A program made the position numbers and the translations under genes. The notes below the pieces were generated by a model. That model worked only from the letters and a program-made list of their open reading frames with translations, ran no database searches and was not told the origin of the DNA. Positions 1-12,295 of a DNA stretch of 64,000 nt are shown here, in pieces. The stretch is from assembly GCF_008831285.2 (NCBI RefSeq), contig NC_045147.1, forward strand, positions 22,034,981-22,098,980. Reading direction: 5' to 3'. The DNA comes from Nymphaea colorata. Lineage: Eukaryota > Streptophyta > Magnoliopsida > Nymphaeales > Nymphaeaceae. Positions within the stretch are counted from its first letter, which is position 1. Every line of letters starts with the position of its first letter.

Positions 1-76
1 TATCTTTTTTTATTATTATTTCAAAATTTTTGAGCCAAACATAAACTTGAAGTGAACTTTTTCCATTTTTTTACCA

Positions 77-305
77 GGGGCAGAACCAAGAGGGGTGTCG
101 GCAGAGGCCATGGGCCCATGGCCCACCCTCATATTTTGAAAAGGAATAATGTTATTGTCATATTAAAATAAATTAGTTTGTTCCCTTAACAAATTACAAA
201 AAATATAGTTTGACCCTGTAAAAATTTTGAAAAATAAAATACCTCCCCCCACACCCCCTCCTTTCTTTCTCCCAACCAAAAAAAAAAAAATCCTAGATCT
301 GCCCC
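77..305. mobile_element. short foldback element (MITE-like remnant)
   Basis: The left end begins GGGGCAGAACCAAGA, and the reverse complement of the right end reads GGGGCAGATCTAGGA, giving an imperfect terminal inverted repeat of about 15 bp around an A/T-rich, non-coding core of about 230 bp. Similar termini recur near 38665 and 39242. I see no clear target-site duplication and no transposase, so the superfamily is not assigned. Confidence 0.5.
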
Positions 306-1111
306 AGATTTTTAACTCGATAGGCTTCGAGAGATGCTAAACTTTTATATTAGTTGCACAAAGTATTGAAATTCATTTATGGAGATCATATTAGTTGCGC
401 CAAGCATTGAAATTCATTTATGGAGATCGTAACCTTTGTAAGGATGTAAAGAGTCAGGAGATAGTTTTGAGACTTAGCCTTTTTCAGTTTCCTGTAATGA
501 ATTCCAGTGTCTGCTTTTTAAGGTACTCAGATTGTTTGAGCCCAAAGAACTTAAATCCCGACAAAATTCCCACCAAATCACAATCTGGGCTTTCCAAGTG
601 AATCAACGCAAATCAGTTAACTATTTACCGAAATTTGAACTTGCCATAAACGCTTAGATGTATTTTTGAACTTATTCAACAATTACTACTTACCTCTTCC
701 ATATGCATTTATGTTTCTTACATAAAACGAAAGCCTTTACTTTCAAAATATACGGCCCGCAAACAGGTTGGAACGCCTAGCTTGGTCACAGTATGATAAA
801 AGGTCAAAACTTAAAAGGAAATTTCCTCGTGGGCAGGAGAAGAGTCTAGATGTTCCAATGAGGGATAAACTGAACAGAATGCGGTATAGATATAGTATTG
901 AGTAAGCAAAATTCAAACGTCCAAAAGGAAGATGTTCACATTCATATTTTTGGGTTGCAAAGAAGATGTTCTTCCTGTCATGTTTATTATGATACGGCTT
1001 GGTTGATTCTACAGAGCAAACATGTATTTCCATATGATAGCAAAGATGCTAAAAATGTAATCACATTCAACTTCAGGAGACAGAGATATAGAGAGCCAAG
1101 AGGTGAAATTT
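306..1111. other. non-coding flank and 3' side of the RINGv gene
   Basis: No coding region is supported here. The reading frames at 395-601 and 743-1111 are short, have no recognisable domain, and overlap the probable 3' UTR of the minus-strand RINGv gene that ends at 1112. A direct repeat (CATATTAGTTGC, then ATTGAAATTCATTTATGGAG twice) lies at about 345-426. Confidence 0.5.
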
Positions 1112-4100
1112 TCATGCCTCTTGTGTGGCTGAATTCTGGATCTGTTGTGTGTCATCATGTGCTTCTGCAGGACTCCTAAGGATCTCATCATGTTGCAAAT
1201 CTCTTGGTGCGCTGGACTGAGGGTGTACGAGTCCCTGACGGAGTCGAGAACGCAAAGAAAAGAACTCCAAAACTAATGCATTGATGCTTATTGCAGTTCC
1301 AGATCCAATCAGTGTTGATGTGAAAATGGCAATGACTGGTCCAAAATGAAGCTACAGAAATTGAATACAGACAACAATGTCAATATAGAATTAAGAAATT
1401 ATACATAGATTAGTCAATAATTGGAAAACAATATTCCATCTTCGAAATGACCAAAGCAACAAATCAAAATTCTTTCAGTTTTCTGCACCTAGCTTGTCAC
1501 CTAGAAGGGTGAACAATATGAATCAATTGAATTTTTGTTATCCTTAGGAACATGGGAAATCCGAAAGGACTTTGATTTACATCTCGAGCAAGAAACTGAA
1601 TCAATCAAATGCTCACCATGGAGTAAAAGAGATGGAGAAGGATGATCACAAGTGCAAATTGGAATGCAGCATATGCCCAAATATACTCCTTATAAACTGC
1701 ATAAGAGTAATATACAGAAATAAGTACAAGTTACTGGATTCAATTTTATTAGGATTATCATATGTAAGGGGTAGGAAAATGGAAAACATGGTTTCAATTG
1801 AAAAGCAGTTAAGTGAGCTGTGATAACATGGTCTACTAGTAAATTGTCGCAGCATTAATCGAGTCATAGGAACACCTATCTTTGTCTGTCAAGTGTCAAG
1901 CTGTATATACACCAACTTGAATTTATAAAAAAGGTGAAAAAACTAACACTTCTCCTGAGGTGAAAAACTTTGACAAATAGCAAAAAAATGACAGCAATTC
2001 ATTTGTTTGGGGTATCTATTTGTTGCATCTTTCAATAGACACTTCAGTCGCAAAGGGCATTTGCATTCATTCATGAAAAATTGGCCATAGCCGCGCTCAG
2101 TTTCTGTTGGATCAGATTTTTTGCTTTGACGGAAGCGACCAGCGAAAACAAAAGATTCTTTGCATTTGCGCAAACAAGCGCAAGCTATCATCATACATTT
2201 CATTAATTACTTAACAGTTTTCAAAGCTATAAAAGAAATAATCTTCTAAGAAGCTAATATTCATTGGATGCCTATTGGTTAGAAGAGAGGGAGTACCTCT
2301 ATATTTGTATCATGGAACCCAGTTTATATATGACACTGTATCGGAACATGTCGGCCTATGTATCACAATGGTCAACAGTCAATATGATACAAGGCTAATA
2401 CAGATTTTTAAAATTTTCATTTATTAAATTAACTAAAAATGTTCTAAATTAATTTATGAATTCATAAAATCAAAACCAGAGGCGCTTTGTGGGCTTTGCT
2501 GGCAATATAGGTCAATATGTAATGATACTGAGATAGAGAGCCCGGCAACATTTTTTACAACATTGGATGTAACATCATAAATCATCAAAAGATTCAAAAC
2601 TACACATCCAACTGCTTGAAAGTTTCGCGTTTACAGTTACATGCTGATTTTGAACCTTTAAAAGATATGTTTTTCTTAAAAAAAAATATTTATCTTCAAA
2701 TGCAATGATGTTCTGACTCAAAATACAGTTTACGTGCAAATTGGCATGTGCAGTTATCAACAAATTCTTTATTGTTGCAGTGAACTCCAAACTGAAGCTC
2801 AAGATGTAATGTTACCTATAAGAGATGCTGATATGGACGCAAGAAAACCCACAATTAGCGAGGATGGGATGGAGATGACAAGAGCACGTGATCTCATCGT
2901 CTGTACCTGCAAATATGGATAATGATTGGACATTGTTCCTACTAGAGATTACACAGTGACTTTAACACAAAGAATGAGGGTTCTTTCTTAATATTGGACA
3001 CAGAAAACATAAAATTCTCTTTGATTACTTTTATTCAATACATCGAATAAACAACAGCAGACCAAATATCTAAGCCGAGAGCCAGCCTGGAACTGAAAGG
3101 CATTGAGGAATTCATGGACATACAATTTTAACCAAACTCTTTAAATTTATAACAGAAAGGAGTACATACCAGAAGCTGCTCAAAGAAGCAGAAATAAGAG
3201 AGTGTGCTTATTAGGACAAGGATTGTCATTTCATGCCAATATCTGCAGTAGAGAGAGAAAATGACTCTCATAAATCAACCACTAAAAACACTATAATTGA
3301 ATCAAGATACCAAAATGTATCCCATTCTACACAATAGATCTATTGAATAAGGTCTGACTAGGATGATTCCACACTCTAATGTGAAAGTAGTGTGAACTTG
3401 AACATGCCGGCATTCCCTAATGCTTTTAGCCTTTAGCGGGCAGTTTCTAACAACCAGACCCAAAACTGACTTAAGCATCTGTTTGGCATATTCCAACCCG
3501 TCCACTAGCTTGATCCAATGCAACACCAAAGAAAGGGCTATAAATCAGAATAGGAAAGCAATAATGAAGATCAGGAAATAAATGGTCATCAATCATTGCC
3601 AAGCAAAGGCATCCCCACAATTGGGATACCATAACCTTTTTTTTCATAAAAGGAAGAACTACCTGTGTCCTTGTAATTCAGAGGTTTGTGCGGCTCCAGA
3701 AGTCTGCTGCTGCCGGCTGTTGTTCTCGACAGAGCTTTGCACCCTTAATAATGTCACGGGTAAGTTTTGCACCTCCTGGCCGCAGATGTCACACAACTTG
3801 TTCCCCCTGATTCGGAACCACTTAACTGCACATTCTTCGTGAGCAAGGGCTAGATCACCCTTACAGCTGCACTCCAACTTAAGTGGATTCCCATCAACTT
3901 CAGACAGCCCGATTAAACAGATCCTGCAAACCGCCTCGTCTTCGGGAATCTCTTCATCACCAATTTCAATATGCACAGGGCCTAACCTAACCTGACTAAA
4001 CAAGTCAGCATATAAAATTGTAGATGCGGAATCCAAAGAAAGTATGGGCGAGAAACAAAGTCATGGAAAGTGTAGCAAGTCGGTGATCATTTGGAAAGAA

Positions 4101-5509
4101 GAGCTCATGCAAAAGTTAACATAATTGTGGGGTGCCCTTAGCCTCTTACCGTTATTCTCCGAGCCAGTAACAGCCATTGAAGCAGGAAATGATGCATTTC
4201 TAACAAGAATTACTGAGCGCGGTGGCACCGATAAGGACCTAGAAACCTTGGCTGGAGTTTTTGAAATCTGCAAAAGCAAAAAGAAAAAAGTCGTTTGTTG
4301 GTTGTGCGTCTCCGGGAAACAAAAACTAAAGGATTACTAGAAGCAGAAATGGATGTTTACAAGAAATAAACAAAGAGATCATAGCTCCATATACGAGCAA
4401 AAGCTCTACGAATACCCTTCGGCATAATCCTCGGATGAATATATGCCAACCGTCAACCATTGGCAGCATTTGATTATTGGAACATAGCATTAACAACATT
4501 TGTAATGCTTCGTAGAAGAAAAGATCAGGAGAAAGGAAGCATGAAGCAAGAAACCTTTTCCAAAGACGGGACAAAAATGACAAGTTCAGTTGTGACGAAC
4601 GCGCCTAAACTATTCAAATTAGGGAAGGACCAAAAACCATCCAATAGAATTCGTCAAAGGAGGTCATTATCTCCATGCTGTAATTTTCGTAAATGTCACT
4701 TACGTTCGAAGTAGTCTGTCTTAGGCATCTTGCTTGCCTCACTGAACCAGATATTGGAGAAGAAATATCTGATTCACGTCTAACGGGAAGCGACAAGCTT
4801 CTATTCGAAAAGACCGAAAGAACTCTGGCTACAAGAACCCTGTTGGAGAGTCCCCTGGGAGTTGAACCAGGTTCACAATCTTTGTTGAGAAGTAAGCTAC
4901 TTTCGCCATCAATTGCTGAGTCTGTTTGGACGCTTGCCCTTGGTGACGATAGACCTCTTGCCGATGGACTACCTTTATACAAACCATGTGGCTGACAAAA
5001 GTTTTTCCTTTCATTGTAACTGTGAAAGCCTAAAGGCCTGTGAGTTACGTTCAGCGAGAATTCATCTCCACCAGAAAAATTACCAACCGCTTGGTTTCTC
5101 ATCTGCAATGCCATGCTACCATCCTGCAGTGCAAGACCAGTCAATAGATGATTTCCATAAAACAAGATTGCTCCATAACACCAAATTATTACCGTCAAAT
5201 TCTTCAAAAGGTAACAGGAAACTAAAGAAAATCAATAAGAGAATCTGCAGATACAGAACGTGGTGCCCTGAACTTTTAAGTTTTTAACTACTTTGAGAAG
5301 GCACTGCTCGTAAGGGGCAGATAGAGAAACACCCCAGTACCATCAACAGAAAAACAAACCGATAAAAGAAATTAAAAAAGGGATGATGGATGAAGGAACA
5401 CAGCGCATGAATAGTGACAAAGGGCTAGTCCAGTTTAGAACACTACAGCGGATTCTACCTTCGGCATCTCCGCCATGCTGTTTCCTTGAGCCTCTGACGA
5501 CTCCCGCAT
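1112..5509 (-). CDS. RINGv (RING-CH) zinc-finger membrane protein, probable E3 ubiquitin ligase
   Basis: Exons in transcript order are complement 5459-5509, 4704-5123, 4150-4267, 3663-3981, 3170-3242, 2816-2906, 1617-1696 and 1112-1351. They total 1392 bp and encode 463 aa, with all GT-AG phases consistent. The N-terminal 190 residues are low-complexity and Ser-rich, with the conserved block KVSRSLSVPPRSVILVR. A C4HC3 RINGv finger follows at about 215-263 (C215, C218, C234, C236, H244, C247, C260, C263), then ICGQEVQNLPVTLLRVQ. Four hydrophobic segments lie at about 308-326, 334-357, 362-384 and 388-412. This is the architecture of plant RING/FYVE/PHD-type membrane proteins related to MARCH ligases, which ubiquitinate membrane proteins through an E2 bound at the finger. 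The start is the first ATG of a 17-codon exon that splices in frame. A second in-frame ATG 11 codons later is possible. Substrate and membrane are unknown. Confidence 0.9.
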
Positions 5510-7521
5510 CTCTCTGTACCTTGATCTCACCTCAGAATGACTAAGGGGTCGATGGTTACTCAGAAGACAAGAAAGAGGTGGGGAACCCAAATCCCTATTG
5601 TTGGCCTTTATTTAGCCACCCAACAAGCATTTACTTCTCTCTGCCAAAGCATTGATGCCCCCAAGAAACCTTGCTGTTGACATGCACAGGTGGAGAGAGA
5701 AAGAGAATCAGAAAGAAAGAAAGCGAGTGATGGCGGGCATCCACTGAAGAGTAAAACTGTGAAGGGAACGATGGCGTTTCTTTCTCGAGGGTTGACATAA
5801 TGGCCTAGAACAGAACGAGGCAATTTTCCTCCAGCTTCCTTATGTTTTATTTTTTGAACGATGCACCCTTGACTCATCAGACAGATTAGGGGGCTAGAAA
5901 ATACCTTTTCTCTTTGTCTGTGGTCGCCATATGTATGGGCTACTGTCAGGTGAGACCTAATTACAGTACAACCAGTGCTGAAATCATGTTGAATAAAAGT
6001 ATATTGAACACTAAATAGTTCACATGTTTTTCTTTCTCTTACTCTTACGTAGATATATATAACAAATTGAATTCAACTCATATTTTTCGTGTAAAAGTAA
6101 ACATTCTTGTTTATGAGCGAATGATGAGGAAAAAATGTCGTGAAAAAGTTTCAAATTGAATACCCAAATTATAACTCTCTCGTTTTTTTGTTGCATAAGC
6201 TCTCCAATGATGATTGAAGCACTCAAATTCCAACATATTCAATTGTTTTGGCATTTTTTTAGTTCGTTGGACTGGAAAGTTATCTGGTTGATAAGTGTTG
6301 CTTCTTTGGTTTTATAAATAGTGGATGTGCAATACTCTAGTTGACTGTCTTGAACAATAATAAAGAAAAGAAAGCTTCACCTTCTTTAAAAGTATCTTCG
6401 GTCTTCTCACCATATATAAAGTTTATAGTTGTGAACGCTGTGGCTAGACGTTTTTTATATATCAACATAAAGGAGCAACAAAAATGCAGATTGAATACAA
6501 TCTAATTTTGTAATTTCCTTACTTTGCATTCGCTTCTGAAGGTTTTTCTTTTTCAAACTTCTTTAACACTATATATATATATATATATTCGAAAGTTAGA
6601 AATAATTCATGGGACTAAGTTGATATTGGAGTTGATCAAGTGCATGGCCCATAGTATAATGGCATTTAAATGCTCGGTCGGGCCCCATACGTTTGATGTA
6701 ATGGGTGAGGACGACATTTTTAGACTCCATGGGATGGAGGAGGTTTGGGTGAACATCTGATACGGAAACCAAGGAAGGTTCAAGTGCTACCGCAGTCGTT
6801 TTCAATTTGTGATCTACCATCTGCCGTGGACCTGTAAATCTCAGTCCAGCTACATGGATCTGATTCCACCTGGATTGAGTTGCATGAACCTGGATCTTTG
6901 CAGTTTATATCTAACCGATATTTAAATAAAGATAACCAACAATTGAGGTCGGAGACTCAAGTCAAGACATTGATGGATTATATGCGGGCTGCCCTAGATT
7001 ATGAATGTCAATTTAGATTAGAAATTGGATCAAACTGCGTAAAAAAGATTAGATGTGTAAAAATATTTGATTAAGAATTTAAATATAAGAAATGACATCT
7101 GATTGTATTCAGATTCAGATTTAAGTAAATATTTATCAGATTCATATAAGATCATACATAATTTTAAATGAACATCTTACATTCACTGTCTATGAGGTTT
7201 GGGTTTGGTTTAAAAGTCGGATTCAGATGCCGATATTAATCTAAAAATTGGATTTGGATGGACATGATTTGGATTATCAATTCAGATTCTGGATTCGAAT
7301 GTGGTCTAGGTTTTTGTTACTCCAGATTCGAATACAAATGTATAAATATTTGAAAAAAAAAAGAATATGGTTAACTATGTATCTCATTCAAATCCGATTC
7401 ATTGACATCCCTACTGGGATTGCATGTGCGACAACACCAATTAATAATTCACCATAAGTTTATATATATATATTTCCAACTAAGGGGGACTGATAATTGA
7501 AATTTTAAACATCAAGGGGTA
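5510..7521. other. upstream region of the RINGv gene and A/T-rich intergenic DNA
   Basis: The first few hundred bases should hold the promoter and leader of the minus-strand RINGv gene. A 90-codon frame at 5608-5877 on that strand has no domain and could be an upstream ORF or chance. The interval 6860-7420 is a degenerate stretch of repeated GATTCAGATTC/GGATTTGGAT words ending in CATTGACATCCCT. That pattern is typical of decayed plant transposon DNA. A (TA)n tract sits at about 6572-6590. I see no gene. Confidence 0.45.
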
Positions 7522-7863
7522 CTAATATATGAATACAAATAAAGAATAAGGAGGTAAAAATTTTTGGTGGATTGGTAAACAACACCAACCTGTACAGCTA
7601 CCTCTGCTCATGGGAATCGGCATAGGACAAGCTGTTCCGCAATTCTCATGGACGGCCACGGTTCGATTCTCACGAACAATTGTGAACTTGACGTAGGCTA
7701 AAGTAGCATGGGTCCTGGGTTTTATAGACGGAGGAGAAAGGACTTCAACTTTGCTTTGAGAGGGTAGGCTTGTGTGGGCAGTTGCATACCCAAGAAAGAC
7801 AAGAAAAACATTAAGAAACACCTTTATTGAAATGTTATTGAAACATAAATTCATTGTAAACAT
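7522..7863 (-). CDS. possible small secreted Cys-containing peptide (uncertain)
   Basis: This frame of up to 113 codons starts at an ATG and opens with a signal-peptide-like segment (ISIKVFLNVFLVFLGYATA). A hydrophilic stretch follows, then a Cys-bearing tail (CGTACPMP, SCTGWCC). No family is recognised. The true 3' end may be spliced, because possible donors (AG|gtagct, ACAG|gttggt) occur near the Cys-rich end. A 56-bp tandem duplication overlaps the start codon. The surrounding DNA looks like decayed repeat, so chance or a pseudogene is a real alternative. Confidence 0.25.
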   Translation of the reverse strand: MFTMNLCFNNISIKVFLNVFLVFLGYATAHTSLPSQSKVEVLSPPSIKPRTHATLAYVKFTIVRENRTVAVHENCGTACPMPIPMSRGSCTGWCCLPIHQKFLPPYSLFVFIY

Positions 7864-7938
7864 GTTATCTTTAGTACCCGGATTGAAATGTTATTGAAAC
7901 ATAAATTCATTGTAAACATGTCAATCTTTAGTACCCGG
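7826..7938. repeat. tandem duplication, two copies of 56-57 bp
   Basis: Copy 1 is 7826-7881 and copy 2 is 7882-7938. They are identical apart from a small change near CATGTTATC/CATGTCAATC. The duplication covers the start codon of the minus-strand ORF that ends at 7522 and so places an extra ATG upstream of it. Confidence 0.9.
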
Positions 7939-8540
7939 ACTGGCACTATGTAGCAAATTAAGTTGATTCATGAGTCTACAATTTTTATTTTTTATTACTT
8001 TTAACATAACTTTAAAGTTTCACTTTAATTATATATTTGTATGATAATAACAATAAATAATAAATGATATTTATTAATTCATTATACCCTAGTTAGGTGA
8101 ATGAACAACACGAACGAGCCGATTTGGTTATAAATGGGAAAGCAGAAGGACTTGAAAATATAACGGCAAGTTAAAGTCCGAGAAGTTGTGGACGGGTCAG
8201 AAGGGAAAACCACTCGCTCGGGAATGGGTTGGGTCGGCGGCTGCGGACGCATGAGACCCATCGAATAAGTGTTCCGAGAACGAGAGGTCGAGAGCTCCCC
8301 CTAGAAATATTCTCCAATTTTCGCGTGCCCGCGAAGCGTCTTTCTTTCTCCCGAAACGATCTTGTCGTCTATTGGGAGTTTTCACCATTTCAATGCGGTT
8401 CTCAAGGCATGAAATAGTGGATTTCATATTCGTCTTAGGAAGTAATCTTTGGTGATTCTTGAGCACGAATCCTGCCCTTGTCGGCTAAAATCCAGTTTTG
8501 TTGGGTTATTCAAGGAGTCGAGAAGGAACTCATTGGTCTG
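7939..8540. other. promoter and 5' leader of the microprotein gene
   Basis: The left part is A/T-rich and non-coding. GC content rises from about 8160, as expected of a plant core promoter and 5' UTR. ATGs at about 8225 and 8250 open short upstream frames that stop before the microprotein start at 8541. No clear TATA box was identified. Confidence 0.4.
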
Positions 8541-11500
8541 ATGAAGTTTCTGGATTGGTACGTAAAGATCGGTGTTGTCTCAGCCTTGTGTGGAGCATCA
8601 ATGGAGTACTTTATGATCAAGACTGGTTTCTGTGTGAGAACCCTCCTTTTCCCTTTTATTCAGCTGTATTCGTCTATATATATTAATTATTTCTTTGAGG
8701 TGAAGAAATTAAGGATAATTAATTTATATCGTTCAAGCTTCAGAGACTAGGTTAAGTTGGTTAGTTGCAAAATGATTATGCATTCTTGATATTGATGTGG
8801 AACTTGAGATCATTTTTTAGGTTTTTAGTTAGAGTAATTTTGTTGGATGTTTTCTCTTCGGGGCTAACAGGGATTTTTTGTGTCTATTGCGTTTCTTATG
8901 TGAGATGCCTCAATATTCATCGCAAATGTGTGTTGGTATTCGGTTTTCAGAGGATCTTTTATTTATTTTTGGTTTGTTGTGTCGAAGGCATTCATTAATG
9001 TTCTAATACTAAGCACCAAGAACAGATTCACCTTAACTATTATACTGTGTTAAATCTGAAATTTATTTCTGATGCAGTATACTCATCCAACGCGACTGCC
9101 TTCAGAGCTCAGCATAGAGAATGATCCTTACTTAATAACTCTTAGCTTAGGCCATATTTGAATGGTGGAGAAAAGTGTATGAGTTGGACACTCATCCACG
9201 GTATTCTAAGTTCACCCACCTTCACCAAATGTCACAAAATCTGTTCAGTTTCCCTTTGTTTTTCTGTCATTCTGTTGGGTTGTGACATGATACAAGCCTT
9301 GCATGGCACTGGTGTGCAACGAAGGGTAGATAGAAGAGCGTCACAACACTCTTAGAGGGCGCTTGATAAGAGGATCATATTCTTGTTTCTTACAACGTGT
9401 TTTGGAGAACACTGTATTTTTGTTGTAGGAAACATGGTGTAATTATAGATGCTGTTCCTAAATCTAAAAATCAAACATTAGATATAACCACACCATGTTT
9501 TCTAAAACAACAACATGGTGTTATAGGAACATGTTTTCCAATAACACAGTGTTCTTCTTACCAAAGACCGTCTTAATATTCTCCTTAAGCACATGTTGGA
9601 AGGATTGAAGATCTTCTGTGGTAGTCTTTACCATAGTCAAATTCACACAGACAAAGTCGGACCATCATGGATTCAACTGGTTATCCACACTCTTAACATT
9701 CTCTCATGTGATGGATCAGAAAGGGGAGTAGATTGAAGTGAACATTTTGGTTCACCATCGCACCTCCATTTGGTAGATAGAGGAGGGGCATTTTCCCCTT
9801 CCCTCTACCAGGGAAAGAATGTCTCCACTTATCAATGACTACTTAAGATGCATATGACTTAGTGAGGCAGGGTGTCAGTGACAAGGAGAGATCTATCTCA
9901 GATGCTCAGTCATGAGATAGGGTGTTCTAGGCATCATCTCTCCTGTTGTGTTTTATTGGAATAAGTGAGAATCGTGTTTGAAAAACAGGTTATGAGGTTG
10001 GCATGGAATATCTCAAGATTATACCATTATTTTCTTTTGTATTTTATTGATAGGCTGCATTCCCTTTTGTTTATCTTTGCATATTTGAGAGGCATTGAAG
10101 GGAGGGTGTCTGTCATTACCTCAACGGGGCAGCTTCACATCCCAGATTTCTGTTGCAACCTCCCCATGGATGCAATGAAAATAAAGGTAGAATTAAAGGA
10201 AATGTGGATAAATATCTGTGACGCTTAGTAACATGCTTGATTTTCAGTATGTATTATGAGATTCAGTACCAAATTAGATTTTGAGACTCTCCATCCACCC
10301 CATCAAACACAACTATTTCTTATGAAAAAGTGCAGCTGAATTGCCAAACCTGGTCAGCCTATTGCTGTAACATGGTACACACATCCTAAAACATTCATGC
10401 CCTGGATGTGAAAGGCATTTTTTATGGTACATCGTGGTTCGTCTTTCTAGCGAAGATACTAGTTGAATAGAAAGTGAGGACCGAACCAGTTCGTGGACTT
10501 TGGAAATAAGACTCAAATTTACTGGTCAGCCTATTGCTGTAACATAGCTTATGAATGTAGTAAATTGTAGAACACTAATCCCCCTGACAAACTGTCTCAA
10601 TTTGGACATTCATCTTCCACAGTCTTTGCTTACAGAGACTCAGACTCGTAAGAGGTTTTTGAACATTATCACGTTCATCTTCCTGAACCTGTGAGCAAGG
10701 CCTGATTTCTGCTCTTTTAGTGAGAAGCAAAATGTACCCTCACTTAACTTGAATTATTTTCTCTCTGGACTGCCATCTCCAGGTTGGCTTTTTGACTCCA
10801 AAGAGAGACAGATGTGCTAGTTTCATCAACTGTGATATTTCAGTATCTTTTTTCTCCTTCCCATGCTAAAGGCTCATATCAAGCAGCCAAGGAAGGTTCT
10901 TTGGAGAAAAGGAGCTTAATCTGTCCACTTTCTAAGTGTTTACAAACTTGATGTAGCGCAAGCTGAGAGAGTCGTTGATAATGGAGGATTTATCCTCGCT
11001 TTCTAAGGTCACACTTTCTCAAATGTAGTGCTGAGAGAGCTGCAAGTTTCCCCTAAACAATCTTCCTGTTGAGTCCAGATAAAATAGCCATGGGAGCAGA
11101 CCTCAAGTCAGCATTCATACACCCAACACATAATTCATATTCAGATAGTGTCTTTTTTGTTCTTTGGTGGTTTCATGCTTTCATTCCTCCTGCCCAGGAA
11201 ATTGAACTAAGGGAGTTGCCACCGTGGGAGTTGGCCACAGCTAGTGGGCACAATTTAACTCCCCTTGTGCAACCAAAGGCAAAGTGTATCTCTTGGGGTT
11301 GGGGAGGTTCACCCAAGGGTATATACTGCTGCCTCCATGAGGGTTCAGGTTTGTGTTTTCGCTTTGCCTTGGTCCTCCTATCCAGGAAAAAAGGCTTTTT
11401 GTACGTGAAAGTTGAAACATTTGCAAGCAGTAAAATATCCTTCTTATTAGCTTATCAACTAAGAATTTAGCATCTGTAATAAAGCTTTGTCACATTCATA

Positions 11501-12295
11501 AAAGATCATAGTTAGTGTTGCTGATTCTCAGGTTTTGTAGGAAAAAATGAGGATCAGTTTCATTTGGAGCCTTGACCTATTCGAAATAAGGAACCTAATC
11601 AATTTGATTCGATGGGCTCCTAGCTGGCACATCACTTTGCAGCAGCAATGCAATTGTCATGTGTCTTCTCTTGATTCAAAAATGTTCTCTGCTGACCTAT
11701 TCGGTGATTACATTTACTGTCATCTGTGTTCTTTGCCTCTTCGTACTAAATTGCTTCTTGGATTTGTGGGATGAAATTTGTACTGTTGCAAGATTTATAC
11801 TCCTTGGCTCAATTGATTATCTCATTAACAAGGAAAAGAGTTAGGAAATGCAGAATAATTATAAGCGAAAACTTACTTCTGTGAACTGTGAATCTGTTCA
11901 ATTTTCTTTCTTTATTTTCTAGCAGGCAAGCTATGCAGTAACTCCACTCAGATTTGGTGGTAAGTTTGTAACACCTGCCATTTGAATGCATACCTCCACA
12001 CCTACCTTGTTTAACTCAAGAAATTTTATTTCATATTTTTTGTTCTGAACAATTGGGTATGATAAAATTTTGCACTACCTGGATTTTGCTGATAAATGGA
12101 CTGCTGGTGACTCTTTGAATCCTTGGATTGTTTTGCGCTTTCATAGCTAACTGTTAACCTTTTTATCTAGATGACAAGGTAACTGTTTTGGAAGCTGAGA
12201 AGCGAGCATGGGAGGCAACACCAGAAGCTCAATCTATCAAGGAAGCACTAAACCCATGGCAAAAACATGACACGGAAACACGGAAGGATTCATAG
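8541..12295 (+). CDS. 71-residue conserved-looking microprotein, two exons
   Basis: The exons are 8541-8631 and 12171-12295. Together they encode 71 aa with exact phase closure (TTC T|gt ... ag|AT GAC gives Phe-Tyr-Asp). The ATG at 8541 begins MKFLDWYVKIGVVSALCGAS, a hydrophobic N-terminal half that could be one membrane helix or a mitochondrial-type anchor (about 8-30). The C-terminal half is charged and helical, with the Trp motifs AEKRAWEATPEAQ and EALNPWQKH. I recall short plant proteins of this form annotated as uncharacterised, but could not check this, so no function is assigned. The donor GTGTGA is weak. The alternative donor two bases later would put a stop at the start of exon 2, which favours the chosen site. 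The 3.5-kb intron contains a Tourist-like element. Confidence 0.72.
9355..9572. mobile_element. Tourist-like (PIF/Harbinger) MITE
   Basis: This 218-bp element is flanked by TTA on both sides (9352-9354 and 9573-9575), the PIF/Harbinger target-site duplication. Its termini are imperfect inverted repeats: GAGGGCGCTTGATAAGA on the left, and GACGGTCTTTGGTAAGA as the reverse complement of the right end. Inner arms also pair (AACACTGTATTTTTG with the region near AACACAGTGTTC). It has no coding capacity and lies in the microprotein intron. Confidence 0.7.
10350..10545. repeat. 24-bp direct repeats bracketing 148 bp
   Basis: The 24-mer beginning CTGGTCAGCCTATTGCTGTA occurs exactly at 10350-10373 and 10522-10545. 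The DNA between shows no transposon termini. It lies inside the microprotein intron. Confidence 0.85.

Noticed and set aside
4614-5207. 197-codon continuous frame taken as a stand-alone protein
   Set aside because: Only 4704-5123 is exonic. The ends are intron read-through past a GT donor and before an AG acceptor of the RINGv gene.
10086-10228. Possible extra exon of the microprotein gene (GRVSVITSTGQLHIPDF...)
   Set aside because: Direct joining of 8631 to 12171 already gives a complete phase-consistent protein, and this frame matches no family I recognise.
11180-11420. Reverse-oriented SINE-like stretch (GGAAATTGAACT, CTAGTGGGCA) in the microprotein intron
   Set aside because: The box matches are too weak and no ends or target duplication could be set.
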